Assembly (NCBI RefSeq): GCF_003482105.1 | Contig: NZ_QULM01000002.1 | Span: forward strand, 62,001-126,000 | Direction: 5' to 3' | Source: Coprococcus sp. OM04-5BH | GTDB taxonomy: Bacteria > Bacillota > Clostridia > Lachnospirales > Lachnospiraceae | DNA: 64,000 nt | Part shown: in pieces, positions 52,998-61,907 of the stretch | Layout of the letters: every line of letters starts with the position of its first letter | Numbering within the stretch: position 1 is the first letter of the stretch | The notes under the pieces: generated by a model | The model's input: the letters and a program-made list of their open reading frames with translations, nothing else | Told to the model about the DNA's origin: nothing | Databases searched by the model: none | Program-made: the position numbers and the translations under genes

Positions 52998-55658
52998 TTA
53001 AAGCTGTTCTTTTACCACCTCTACAGCCTTGGCTAAGGCCTCGTTAATGCCCTCAGGCTTCTTACCGCCTGCCTGTGCCATGTTTGGACGTCCACCACCG
53101 CCGCCGCCTACGATAGCTGCGATCTGCTTGATGATATTGCCTGCATGGGCACCTGCCTTAACAGCGTCATCTGTTGCCATGGCAATAAGATTTACCTTGC
53201 CATCAAGCTCTGAAGCCAGAACGATAACCGAACATCCAAGCTTTGATTTGAACTCGTCACCAAGATTTCTCAGTGAGTTCATATCTGTACCAGGAATATT
53301 AACAGGAAGAATCTTAACTCCGTTATGCTCAACCACGTTGCTCATAACGTCACCTACAGAATCCTTTGCCATCTTGTCCTTAAGCTTCTTGTTCTCAGCA
53401 TTTAAGGTCTTTATCTCCTGGAGAAGCTGGTCTATCCTTGCTGCAACACCTGACATGTCTGTCTTGGCTGCCTTTGCTGCGGCAATAAGGTCGCTCTCAG
53501 CTTTCTTGTAGTAATCTATGGCTCCTTTTGATGTAAGTGCTTCTATTCTTCTTGTTCCTGCAGCGACACCGGCTTCTGATACAATCTTGAAGGTTCCGAT
53601 ATCTGATGTGTTCTTAACATGAGTACCACCACAGAGTTCCCTTGAGAAGTTACCTATGGATACAACTCTTACTGAGTCTCCGTACTTCTCGCCGAAGAGA
53701 GCCATCGCCCCTGTCTTTTTAGCCTCATCAAGAGTCATGATATTGGTCTCTACATCTATTGCTGCTTCAATCTCATTATTTACAATGTCCTCAACCTCAG
53801 CTATTTCTTCCTTTGTCATAGCCTGATCATGAGAGAAGTCGAAACGAAGTCTTCCCGGCTCAACAAGAGAGCCTGCCTGCTCAACGTGATCTCCGAGAAC
53901 CATCTTGAGTGCCTTCTGGAGAAGGTGTGTTGCTGAGTGGTTGTTACATATAAGAGCTCTTCTTTCTGCGTCAACCAAAAGGTGCGCAGGATCACCTACA
54001 TTGAGCTCGCCTGACTCAACATATCCTATATGGGCGATCTTACCGCCTACAACCTTAACTGTATCCTGAACTACAAATGTACCGTTTTCTGTCTTTATTA
54101 TACCTGTATCTCCGATCTGACCACCCATGGTAGCATAAAACGGAGTTTCAGAAAGGATAACAGAAGCCTGCATACCCTCAGATATTGTATCAACTATAGC
54201 AGATTTCTTCTTGTCACCTTCTGTGATATCTGTTGTAAGTGCATCGATCTTCGAATCATCCTCAAGCTTGTCATAGCCTGTAAATGTTGAAGTCATATCT
54301 ACCGGAAGCTCCTCATATATGGTAGCGTCAGCACCCATATATGTCGAAACCTTACGTGCTTTTCTTGCAGTCTCACGCTGGATGTTCATGCACTCTGTGA
54401 ACTTCTCTTCGTCTACTGTGAAACCGTCATCCTCAATGATCTCCTTTGTGAGGTCAAGAGGGAATCCATATGTGTCATAGAGTTTGAAAGCATCCTCACC
54501 ATTAAGAACTGTCTTGCCGGCAGCCTTAAGCTCCTCTGTATATTTCTTGAGGATAGCAAGACCTGTATCTATAGTCTTATTGAAGCTTTCCTCTTCCTTT
54601 TTGATCTTGTTGAAGATATATTCCTTCTTCTCTCCAAGTTCAGGATATGCGTCCTGCGAAACCTCAATAACTGTATTTGCCAGTTCTGTAAGGAACTGAC
54701 CCTCTATTCCCAGAAGTCTTCCGTGTCTTGCAGCACGTCTTAAGAGTCTCCTTAATACATAGCCTCTTCCCTCGTTTGAAGGTACAATACCGTCAGATGT
54801 CATGAATGTAACGGATCTGATGTGATCTGTAATAAGACGGATGGAGACATCCTTCTTGGGATCCTCAAGATATGTCACATGAGCCATATCACATACCTTA
54901 TCTCTTAATGCCTTGATAGTATCAACGTCAAATATGGAATCTACATCCTGTACAACTACTGCCAGTCTCTCAAGACCCATACCTGTATCTATATTCTTCT
55001 GCTCAAGCTCTGTATAGTTATTGTGTCCGTCATTGTTGAACTGTGTAAATACATTGTTCCATACCTCCATGTATCTGTCACAGTCACAGCCTACGGTACA
55101 TCCGGGCTTGCCACATCCGTACTTCTCGCCTCTGTCGTAGTAAACCTCTGAACATGGACCACAAGGACCTGCACCATGCTCCCAGAAGTTGTCTTCCTTG
55201 CCAAATCTGAATATCCTTGATGAATCTATGCCTATCTGTTTGTTCCAGATATCGAAAGCTTCATCATCGTCCTGATATACTGATGGATACAGTCTGTCAG
55301 GATCAAGTCCCACAACGTCTGTAAGGAACTCCCATGTCCAGTGTATAGCCTCGGTCTTGAAATAATCGCCAAATGAGAAATTACCCAGCATTTCAAAGAA
55401 TGTACCATGTCTTGCTGTCTTACCTACATTCTCGATATCACCTGTTCTGATACACTTCTGGCATGTGGTAACACGTCTTCTTGGTGGTATCTCCTGCCCG
55501 GTGAAGTATGGCTTAAGTGGTGCCATACCTGAATTGATGAGAAGTAAGCTGTTGTCATTATGTGGAATAAGTGAAAAGCTGTTCATCTTAAGATGTCCCT
55601 TGCTCTCAAAAAACTCCAAAAACATTTTTCTTAATTCATTTACGCCGTAATATTTCAT
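52998..55658 (-). CDS. alaS: alanyl-tRNA synthetase
   Basis: An 886-residue class II synthetase from ATG 55658, eight bases after GGAGG; a TTG five codons upstream is inside the ribosome site. The catalytic core is at the N-terminus (HNDNSLLLINSGMAPLKPYF, RHGTFFEMLGNFSFGDYF). The editing domain has NNHSATHLL and CGGTHVKNTSD, and the C-terminal C-Ala domain ends GGGGGGRPNMAQAGG. Complete. No T-box leader was recognised. Confidence 0.98.
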   Translation of the reverse strand: MKYYGVNELRKMFLEFFESKGHLKMNSFSLIPHNDNSLLLINSGMAPLKPYFTGQEIPPRRRVTTCQKCIRTGDIENVGKTARHGTFFEMLGNFSFGDYFKTEAIHWTWEFLTDVVGLDPDRLYPSVYQDDDEAFDIWNKQIGIDSSRIFRFGKEDNFWEHGAGPCGPCSEVYYDRGEKYGCGKPGCTVGCDCDRYMEVWNNVFTQFNNDGHNNYTELEQKNIDTGMGLERLAVVVQDVDSIFDVDTIKALRDKVCDMAHVTYLEDPKKDVSIRLITDHIRSVTFMTSDGIVPSNEGRGYVLRRLLRRAARHGRLLGIEGQFLTELANTVIEVSQDAYPELGEKKEYIFNKIKKEEESFNKTIDTGLAILKKYTEELKAAGKTVLNGEDAFKLYDTYGFPLDLTKEIIEDDGFTVDEEKFTECMNIQRETARKARKVSTYMGADATIYEELPVDMTSTFTGYDKLEDDSKIDALTTDITEGDKKKSAIVDTISEGMQASVILSETPFYATMGGQIGDTGIIKTENGTFVVQDTVKVVGGKIAHIGYVESGELNVGDPAHLLVDAERRALICNNHSATHLLQKALKMVLGDHVEQAGSLVEPGRLRFDFSHDQAMTKEEIAEVEDIVNNEIEAAIDVETNIMTLDEAKKTGAMALFGEKYGDSVRVVSIGNFSRELCGGTHVKNTSDIGTFKIVSEAGVAAGTRRIEALTSKGAIDYYKKAESDLIAAAKAAKTDMSGVAARIDQLLQEIKTLNAENKKLKDKMAKDSVGDVMSNVVEHNGVKILPVNIPGTDMNSLRNLGDEFKSKLGCSVIVLASELDGKVNLIAMATDDAVKAGAHAGNIIKQIAAIVGGGGGGRPNMAQAGGKKPEGINEALAKAVEVVKEQL

Positions 55659-55775
55659 TACATTTTCCTCCAACTATTGGCACGGCTCATAAAGTGATGG
55701 CGTGCTTTCCTTTTTTCATGTGTCAGTTGACACTTTCCTATGAACAACCGTCCATTTGATTTTTGATTTTCCTTT

Positions 55776-57038
55776 TTATCTTCTATCTGATAACTCCTTG
55801 GTTATATCATCCCAGGTGATGCCCTGTTCAACCATGAGCACCATAAGGTGATAAAGGAGATCAGATATTTCATATTTTGTTTCCTCTGTATCAGAGTTCT
55901 TGGCTGCCACAAGCACCTCGGTCACAGCCTCACCAAGCTTCTTTAAGATCTTGTCCGTACCCTTGTCCAGAAGATAGTTCACATATGAACCTCTCTCAGG
56001 ATTTTTCTGTTTATCCTCAATATACTCGTACTCATCCTCGAATACCTTAAGAGGGTTTGTATCATCATACTGCTTTTTAACAAGATTTGTAAAGAAGCAG
56101 TTATGGCTTCCGGTATGGCAGGCTGCACCAATCTGTGATACTCTGGCAAGTATAGTATCCTTGTCACAGTCAAGATCCAGAGACTTAACATATTGGAAAT
56201 GTCCCGATGTCTCTCCCTTGGTCCACAGTTCCTGTCTGCTTCTGCTGAAATAGCACATCTTACCGGTCTCGATGGTCCTGTTAAAGGACTCCTTATTCAT
56301 GTATGCCAGCATAAGAACCTCACCGGTCTTGTACTCCTGGACGATGCATGGTATAAGTCCGTCTGAATTTAACTTAAACTCGTCAAATGAAATTGTTGAC
56401 TCAAATACAGTAACAGGAATATTTTCTTTCCTGCACTCCTGCTTTATCTGCATTATATCCATCCTTGACAGATTATACAATGATACTGACTCCGCTTCTG
56501 TTTCATCAAGAAGAGAAGCTACCTCACTGCCCTCTGTGGAATAAGAGGACACTATAACAGGAAGGCCAACCAGTTCACGTATCTCCTTAACTATATTCAC
56601 ATAATCCGGCACCTCATTATTATGGAGAAGCAGTAGTTCTCCGGCTCCAAGGCTCTTTAATTTCTTGGCATAAGCCACAGGATCATCGCACTCTGTAAGA
56701 TCTATGGTGACGATTATCCTTCCTGAACCGAAGCTGTCCGCCGCCTCTGTTACAAGTGCAGGATTGTTCAGAGCTGCCGATTTTATACACACCTTTGAGG
56801 CTCCCGCATAGAGAACCCGCTTCACATCATCTATAGTTTTAATTCCGCCGCAGGCAAGAAGTGGAATATCTATATTCTTGCAGATATCTCTTATGGTGGA
56901 TATATCCGCCTCTCTTCCTTCTTTTGTTGCCTTACTGTCGAAGAAAGCAACCTCGTCCGCACCTGCGTCATTGTAGTATTTTGCCATGCCCACCGGATCA
57001 TTAAGATCAAGACATGGGATAACCTTTACGTTGTTCAT
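55776..57038 (-). CDS. hisIE: HisF-like domain fused to HisI and HisE
   Basis: A 420-residue, three-part protein from ATG 57038, after GAGGAG. Residues 1-210 are a HisF/HisA-like TIM barrel that starts VKVIPCLDL with Asp11 in place of the HisF catalytic Asp. Two loops are missing: the VVKG loop after that Asp, and the stretch that holds the phosphate site after VTIDLTE. Residues about 220-310 are HisI (phosphoribosyl-AMP cyclohydrolase: [40 protein letters not shown]). About 325-420 are HisE ([39 protein letters not shown]). HisI and HisE look functional; the barrel is probably not a normal cyclase. Last gene of the his operon. Confidence 0.9.
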   Translation of the reverse strand: MNNVKVIPCLDLNDPVGMAKYYNDAGADEVAFFDSKATKEGREADISTIRDICKNIDIPLLACGGIKTIDDVKRVLYAGASKVCIKSAALNNPALVTEAADSFGSGRIIVTIDLTECDDPVAYAKKLKSLGAGELLLLHNNEVPDYVNIVKEIRELVGLPVIVSSYSTEGSEVASLLDETEAESVSLYNLSRMDIMQIKQECRKENIPVTVFESTISFDEFKLNSDGLIPCIVQEYKTGEVLMLAYMNKESFNRTIETGKMCYFSRSRQELWTKGETSGHFQYVKSLDLDCDKDTILARVSQIGAACHTGSHNCFFTNLVKKQYDDTNPLKVFEDEYEYIEDKQKNPERGSYVNYLLDKGTDKILKKLGEAVTEVLVAAKNSDTEETKYEISDLLYHLMVLMVEQGITWDDITKELSDRR

Positions 57039-57061
57039 ATTATCACTCCTCAGATTATTGA

Positions 57062-57102
57062 ACATCAGCCCATTAAAATTTGCCTTCGGCAAAGGGCTGA
57101 CG
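57062..57102 (-). repeat. intergenic repeat copy 1 with hairpin
   Basis: CAGCCC and GGGCTG form outer arms, and inside them TTTGCC-TTCG-GCAAA forms a tetraloop-like stem. Similar sequence recurs at 57,145-57,195 and 59,245-59,308, all in gaps of the his operon. It may be a dispersed repeat or an RNA processing site. Confidence 0.6.
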
Positions 57103-57107
57103 CTACA

Positions 57108-57134
57108 TGTCAAGTTTTCATATAAAACTTGACA
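57108..57134. repeat. 11-bp hairpin between hisB and the HisF-IE gene
   Basis: TGTCAAGTTTT (57108-57118) and AAAACTTGACA (57124-57134) pair around five bases. It lies between repeat copies 1 and 2 and has no T-run. Confidence 0.55.
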
Positions 57135-57144
57135 CAATCACAGA

Positions 57145-57195
57145 ACATCAGCCCATTAAAATCTTTCATTTAAATCTTAATGGTGCTTCCTCTTT
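57145..57195 (-). repeat. intergenic repeat copy 2, shortened
   Basis: Starts with ACATCAGCCCATTAAAAT, identical to copy 1 over 18 bases, and ends with GGTGCTTCCTC, shared with the copy at 59,245-59,308. The GGGCTGACG arm is missing, so this looks like a deletion derivative. Confidence 0.5.
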
Positions 57196-57199
57196 AATG

Positions 57200-57793
57200 T
57201 TATAACGAACCCTTTGTTGAAAGCAGCTTTCCCTTAAGTCTCTCGTCTATTGAGGTTGCCTCATCAAGAGCCTTGGCAAATGCCTTAAATGCCGCTTCTA
57301 TAATATGATGGTCGTTCTCTCCTGAAAATTGTTTAAGGTTAATATTCATCTCAGCAGCATAGGATACCGCATAGAAGAACTCCTTAACCATCTGCGTATC
57401 AAAATATCCCACTTTCTCAGTGGAGAGATTAAGATCGTATACAAGATAAGGTCTGCCGGACAGATCTATGGCACACATGACCAATGTTTCATCCATAGGA
57501 AGAAAGAAATTACCGAAACGCTTAATTGACTTCTTATCTCCCAGGGCACCCTTGATGGCCTTGCCAAGCACGATACCCGTATCTTCTATTGTATGATGGC
57601 AGTCCACATAGAGATCACCCTTTACAGTCAGATTAAGATCAAAGAATCCGTGTTTTGCAAAACTGGTAAGCATATGATCAAAAAATCCAATACCTGTGTT
57701 TATCTTTGAATTACCGCTTCCGTCCAGGTTCAGTTCAAGACTGATGTCTGTTTCGCTGGTCTTTCTGGTACATTTCACTGCTCTGTCAGCCAT
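57200..57793 (-). CDS. hisB: imidazoleglycerol-phosphate dehydratase
   Basis: A 197-residue single-function HisB. Metal-binding His lines are FFDHMLTSFAKHG, VDCHHTIEDTGI and ENDHHIIEAAFKAFAKAL. It has only the dehydratase domain, without the N-terminal phosphatase found in E. coli. ATG 57793 follows AAGGAGA. Confidence 0.97.
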   Translation of the reverse strand: MADRAVKCTRKTSETDISLELNLDGSGNSKINTGIGFFDHMLTSFAKHGFFDLNLTVKGDLYVDCHHTIEDTGIVLGKAIKGALGDKKSIKRFGNFFLPMDETLVMCAIDLSGRPYLVYDLNLSTEKVGYFDTQMVKEFFYAVSYAAEMNINLKQFSGENDHHIIEAAFKAFAKALDEATSIDERLKGKLLSTKGSL

Positions 57794-57826
57794 TATCCTT
57801 ATCTCCTTAATATTTTTTATTTAAAA

Positions 57827-57855
57827 GTGCGGTTATACAATCTGTATAACCGCAC
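57827..57855. repeat. perfect 12-bp hairpin between hisD and hisB
   Basis: GTGCGGTTATAC and GTATAACCGCAC pair around AATCT. On the minus strand TTTTAAAT follows, so it is a weak terminator or an mRNA-stabilising or processing stem within the operon. Confidence 0.7.
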
Positions 57856-57928
57856 ATAATTATAGCAAAGTAATCAATATATATCAAATAATTCTTTACT
57901 TACTTTGATTTTTGCCACAAAAATAACC

Positions 57929-59224
57929 TTATTTACCGTCAAATCTTACTGCAATAGAGTTGGCATGGGCAGTAAGCTTCTCAGACTTGGCAAATGTCTC
58001 GATATCCTCATGTACTGCCTCAAGAGCTTCCTTTGAGTAGTAGATTATTGAAGACTTTTTGATGAAATCATCTACTGAAAGCGGTGAGAAGAACTTAGCT
58101 GTTCCGTTTGTAGGAAGTACATGGTTAGGACCTGCGAAGTAATCTCCAAGAGGCTCTGATGAATATTCACCGATAAATATGGCTCCCGCATTCTTTATCT
58201 TAGTCATAACCTCAAACGGATTGGTTGTCACTATCTCTAAGTGCTCGGAAGCAATATCGTTTACTGCGTCAATGGCGTCTTTAAGATTGTCTGCAAGAAG
58301 GATGTATCCGTAAGTATCTATTGACTTTCTCATGATCTCCTTACGGGACAGGGAATCAATAAACTTGTCAACCCATATGGAAACCTCATCTGCCAGCTTA
58401 CTTGATGTGGTAACAAGGATTGCTGACGCCATCTCGTCATGCTCAGCCTGTGACAGAAGATCCGCGGCCACATATCTTGGATTGGCAGTTTCATCCGCAA
58501 GTACCATTACCTCTGACGGGCCTGCTATGGAGTCAATGCTTACATGTCCGTATACGGCTCTCTTGGCAAGGGCAACGAATATATTTCCGGGACCTACGAT
58601 CTTATCAACCTTAGGAATCGACTCTGTACCATATGCCAGTGCTGCTATTGCCTGGGCACCGCCTGCCTTGAAGATCTTGGTGGCACCTGCTTCATTTGCA
58701 GCTACAAGAGTTGTAGGATATACCTTTCCTTCACTGTCACATGGAGTAGTCATGTATATATTCTTAACTCCCGCAACCTTTGCAGGCATGATGTTCATGA
58801 GAACTGATGAAGGATATACTGCCTTTCCTCCGGGAACATATACACCAACAGACTCAAGGGCACTTACCTTCTGGCCTAACAGTATTCCGCTTTCATCTGT
58901 ATCAAACCAGCTGTACTGCTTCTGCTTCTCGTGATATACCCTGATATTCTCTTTTGCCTTTCTGATAACATCAAGGAGTGCAGGATCAACCTGTGTATAT
59001 GCGTAATCAATCTCTTCCTTTGTAACAAGGATATTGCTTTCATCTATATCTGCCTTGTCAAATTTCTTGGTGTATGAGAACAGAGCCTTGTTGCCGTTAT
59101 CTCTCACATCATCAACTATAGCCTGTACAGTTGCTGCATAATCGCCATAGTTGTTAGGGCTTCTCTTTAAAAGGCTGTTTAACAGATCCTTCTTTGTATC
59201 ATTGTTTAATTTTACTATTCTCAT
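57929..59224 (-). CDS. hisD: histidinol dehydrogenase
   Basis: A 431-residue enzyme for the last two oxidation steps of histidine synthesis. ATG 59224 follows CGGAGGAAC; a start nine codons earlier lies before the ribosome site. Family lines are VYVPGGKAVYPSSVLMNIMPAKVAGV, VGPGNIFVALAKRAVYG, DSIAGPSEVMVLAD, AEHDEMASAIL, and AGPNHVLPTNGTAKFFSPLSV with the zinc-site residues. Confidence 0.97.
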   Translation of the reverse strand: MRIVKLNNDTKKDLLNSLLKRSPNNYGDYAATVQAIVDDVRDNGNKALFSYTKKFDKADIDESNILVTKEEIDYAYTQVDPALLDVIRKAKENIRVYHEKQKQYSWFDTDESGILLGQKVSALESVGVYVPGGKAVYPSSVLMNIMPAKVAGVKNIYMTTPCDSEGKVYPTTLVAANEAGATKIFKAGGAQAIAALAYGTESIPKVDKIVGPGNIFVALAKRAVYGHVSIDSIAGPSEVMVLADETANPRYVAADLLSQAEHDEMASAILVTTSSKLADEVSIWVDKFIDSLSRKEIMRKSIDTYGYILLADNLKDAIDAVNDIASEHLEIVTTNPFEVMTKIKNAGAIFIGEYSSEPLGDYFAGPNHVLPTNGTAKFFSPLSVDDFIKKSSIIYYSKEALEAVHEDIETFAKSEKLTAHANSIAVRFDGK

Positions 59225-59244
59225 TTTTGTTCCTCCGATCCTGT

Positions 59245-59308
59245 ACATCAACCCATTTAATAATATGTGTCTTCGACACCAGGTGCTTCCTCCGGCAAAG
59301 GGCTGACG
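59245..59308 (-). repeat. intergenic repeat copy 3 between hisG and hisD
   Basis: The ends match copy 1 (ACATCA-CCCATT and GGCAAAGGGCTGACG), but the middle differs and holds its own GTGTC/GACAC hairpin and AGGTGCTTCCTC, which recurs in copy 2. Confidence 0.5.
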
Positions 59309-59332
59309 TGCCTTTTTTTACATCTGTCTCTA

Positions 59333-59992
59333 TTAATTTATTTTTTGTTCGTTGCTCTGTATCAGATTGTTAAGGTCTGCAAGAAGCTTTCTTATCCTCT
59401 GGTTTTCAAGCTTAAGACTTACCTGATTTACTACCATTCTTGCTGAAAGCGGACATATTTCTTCAAGAACAGTAAGCCCGTTCTCCTTTAAGGTGCTTCC
59501 TGTCTCCACAATATCAACGATAACCTCTGACAGTCCCACAATAGGTGCAAGCTCCACGGAGCCGTTAAGCTTGATGATCTCTACCGTCTGGTTTTTCCTG
59601 TTATTAAAGTAATCCTTTGCTATGACAGGGTATTTGCTGGCAACCCTTATGATTTCATTTTTCTTTAAAAGCTCTCTTGCTGACTCAGGACCGCACACGC
59701 ACATTCTGCATTTGCCAAAGCCCAGATCCATAACCTCGTAGAGATTTCTTCCCTCTTCAAGGATGGTATCCTTTCCCACAACTCCTATATCCGCTGCACC
59801 ATACTCCACATATGTAGGTACATCTGTTGCCTTTGAAAGGAAAAATTTAAGCTTCAATTCCTCATTTACAAATATAAGCTTTCTTGTATCCGGATCCTTC
59901 ATCTCATCACAGGTTATACCTATCTGCTCCAAAAGTGATAATGTTTTCTTGGCAAGTCTTCCCTTAGCCAATGCAAATGTTAAATATCTCAT
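59333..59992 (-). CDS. hisG: ATP phosphoribosyltransferase catalytic subunit, short form
   Basis: A 219-residue HisG that joins ATP and PRPP, the first histidine step. It starts YLTFALAKGRLAKKTLSLLEQIG and contains GAADIGVVGKDTILE and the PRPP loop EIIVDIVETGSTLKENGL. It lacks the C-terminal regulatory domain of long HisG, so it needs HisZ, encoded immediately upstream. Confidence 0.97.
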   Translation of the reverse strand: MRYLTFALAKGRLAKKTLSLLEQIGITCDEMKDPDTRKLIFVNEELKLKFFLSKATDVPTYVEYGAADIGVVGKDTILEEGRNLYEVMDLGFGKCRMCVCGPESARELLKKNEIIRVASKYPVIAKDYFNNRKNQTVEIIKLNGSVELAPIVGLSEVIVDIVETGSTLKENGLTVLEEICPLSARMVVNQVSLKLENQRIRKLLADLNNLIQSNEQKIN

Positions 59993-60026
59993 ATATATTC
60001 CTCTTATTCTTCTTTATTATCTAACA

Positions 60027-61253
60027 TCAGTTATTTTGTGACAGGTCAAAAACCTGTGTTCTGTTGTTTTCCTCTACGAAAATAAGGCTTTCAAAATTCT
60101 CCCGTCTGCCGTACTCCACATATTCCTCCAGAGACTTTCTGGTCGACTTTCTTATAAGCTCCACAGATCTTCCATCTGCACGCTTCTTCATGGCAAATGC
60201 AATAGCTGCCTCTTGGTTTTCTATTTCATAAAGAACAATGGAGTCGGTACGTTCAACCGGTATCTCTATGTCCTGTCTGTTCATGGCGTTCATAAGCTCG
60301 TCAACCTTAAAGGCAAAACCTATGGAAGGTGCGTCCTTGCCAAACTGCTTAAGAAGATTGTTGTATCTTCCACCTGTTACTATGGCGTCACCTGTACCGT
60401 AGGTGTAGCCCCGGAAGATGATCCCTGTATAGTAATTGTATCCGTCTAACATGGACAGGTCAAAGCCGATATTTGTCTCATAACCATAATAACTAAGAGC
60501 CTTGTATATACGTCTTAACCTTTCACACGCCTGTACAGACATATCATTTGCCACATAAGATATGGCTCTGTCTATCATTTCTTCACCGCCAAACAGTGAA
60601 TCAAAGGCAAGGAATGCTTCCTTAATGTTATCCGGCACATTTAATTCCTTAAGGTACTCTGAAAGTCCGAAGAAATTCTTGATATTTATATATTCCTTGA
60701 TCCTTACTGCCGTCTCTTCGCTTATGCCCGACTCTTTTACCAATCCCACGAAGTAATCCATGGAACCTATCTCGATCTGAAAATCCTTTATGCCGATCTC
60801 CTTAAAGCAGTCGATAACTGTTGATATGATCTCAGCGTCTGCAGCAGTTGAATCATCATTTATAAGCTCCGCACCTATCTGGGTGGTCTCCTTCAGCTTA
60901 CCCTGGAGCTTAAGGGTGTTGATGTATGTATTTCCTGTATAACACAATCTCACAGGAAAATCCTCATCCGCATAATACTTTGCCACACATCTTGCGATAC
61001 TCGGAGTTATATCCGGTCTAAGCACAAGGGTATTGTTATCCCTGTCAAAGAACTTGTACATTTCATTTGAAGGAACAGAGCCCTTGTCTCTGTTAAATAT
61101 ATCGAAAAATTCAAATGTAGGGGTTTCTATATCATGATAACTGTACAGCTTAAGTACATGGTGGAGTTTAGCAAGAAGATTTCTTTTTTTCTCACACTCT
61201 GTACCATATGTGTCCCTTACGCCGTCCGGTGTCTGTAATAGTTTGTCCTGCAT
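60027..61253 (-). CDS. hisZ: ATP phosphoribosyltransferase regulatory subunit HisZ
   Basis: A 408-residue protein with the class II synthetase fold of HisRS: GVRDTYGTECEKKRNLL at the start, RPDITPSIARCVAKYY (motif 2 region) and the GGRYNNLLKQFGKDAPSIGFAF block. It has no anticodon-binding domain and lies next to short HisG, which identifies HisZ rather than HisS. First gene of the his operon, with its own promoter at 61,343-61,371. Confidence 0.93.
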   Translation of the reverse strand: MQDKLLQTPDGVRDTYGTECEKKRNLLAKLHHVLKLYSYHDIETPTFEFFDIFNRDKGSVPSNEMYKFFDRDNNTLVLRPDITPSIARCVAKYYADEDFPVRLCYTGNTYINTLKLQGKLKETTQIGAELINDDSTAADAEIISTVIDCFKEIGIKDFQIEIGSMDYFVGLVKESGISEETAVRIKEYINIKNFFGLSEYLKELNVPDNIKEAFLAFDSLFGGEEMIDRAISYVANDMSVQACERLRRIYKALSYYGYETNIGFDLSMLDGYNYYTGIIFRGYTYGTGDAIVTGGRYNNLLKQFGKDAPSIGFAFKVDELMNAMNRQDIEIPVERTDSIVLYEIENQEAAIAFAMKKRADGRSVELIRKSTRKSLEEYVEYGRRENFESLIFVEENNRTQVFDLSQNN

Positions 61254-61342
61254 TTCAATAGTCCTCCTGATTTTTGATCATGTTTAGAAGCTTTACTTTA
61301 ACAAATTAAAGTGATAATTTGATACTTCAATAAAACGTGTAA

Positions 61343-61371
61343 ATTATATTAGACAAAACTAATTTTGTCAA
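61343..61371 (-). promoter_or_regulatory. consensus promoter of the his operon
   Basis: On the minus strand TTGACA (61371-61366) and TATAAT (61348-61343) are both perfect and exactly 17 bases apart. The leader of about 80 bases to ATG 61253 has one small hairpin (ACTTTAA/TTAAAGT) and no T-box or attenuator was recognised. It lies directly after the recU stop. Confidence 0.9.
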
Positions 61372-61376
61372 TAGTA

Positions 61377-61907
61377 TTATCTTGATAATAAATCTCGGCT
61401 TAAACATTCAAGATAATGGACCATGGCTCCGTTCTTTCCCTTGATGAACCAGTCCTTTGAAAGCTCATCATACCTGAAGTTCTTAGCATGTCCGTCTTTT
61501 ACCCTGTCCACATAGCCCTTGATCTCACTGTATCTCATATAATAGAACTCATTCCTGTGGGTAAATAATATTATGAGGAACGCAATCCCCTCCTGTTTCT
61601 CAAAGTTTTCCATAAATTCAAGCTGGTGATCATGGATATTCTGCAATGAGAACACATCCTTGCTGCATTCCTTTGCGTCAAAGCAAATGGGAACTCCCTG
61701 ACACACCCCAATATAATCCACTGTGGAATCCTTCTCGAAGTACGCCAGAGTTATCTGGCTGCTTTCCTTATCTATCTTTATGGGGGTTATGGGTGTGGGG
61801 ATTTTCTGCACAAGAGCAAGTCCCTTTTCCTTATAGTATTCATTTGTATAATTAATAAGCTCCTCCAAGGTAGAACCTCGTAAGCCTCTGGAATTCCAAG
61901 TTGCCAT
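61377..61907 (-). CDS. recU: Holliday junction resolvase RecU
   Basis: A 176-residue resolvase of the RecU family. Signature parts are NSRGLRGSTLEELINYTNEYY, KIPTPITPIKI, TVDYIGVCQGVPICFDAKE with the nuclease acidic/Lys residues, and HDHQLEFMENFEKQEGIAFLII. It cuts recombination intermediates in Gram-positives. Its start overlaps the upstream gene's stop by one base. Confidence 0.92.
   Translation of the reverse strand: MATWNSRGLRGSTLEELINYTNEYYKEKGLALVQKIPTPITPIKIDKESSQITLAYFEKDSTVDYIGVCQGVPICFDAKECSKDVFSLQNIHDHQLEFMENFEKQEGIAFLIILFTHRNEFYYMRYSEIKGYVDRVKDGHAKNFRYDELSKDWFIKGKNGAMVHYLECLSRDLLSR

Noticed and set aside
58332..58934. 200-residue plus-strand frame opposite hisD
   Set aside because: It mirrors the conserved hisD frame, has no ribosome site and Ser/Thr-rich composition typical of antisense shadows.
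60027..61253. Histidyl-tRNA synthetase
   Set aside because: No anticodon-binding domain and direct adjacency to short HisG point to HisZ.
61254..61342. T-box or his-leader attenuator before hisZ
   Set aside because: The leader is too short for a T-box, and no specifier region or His codon run was found.
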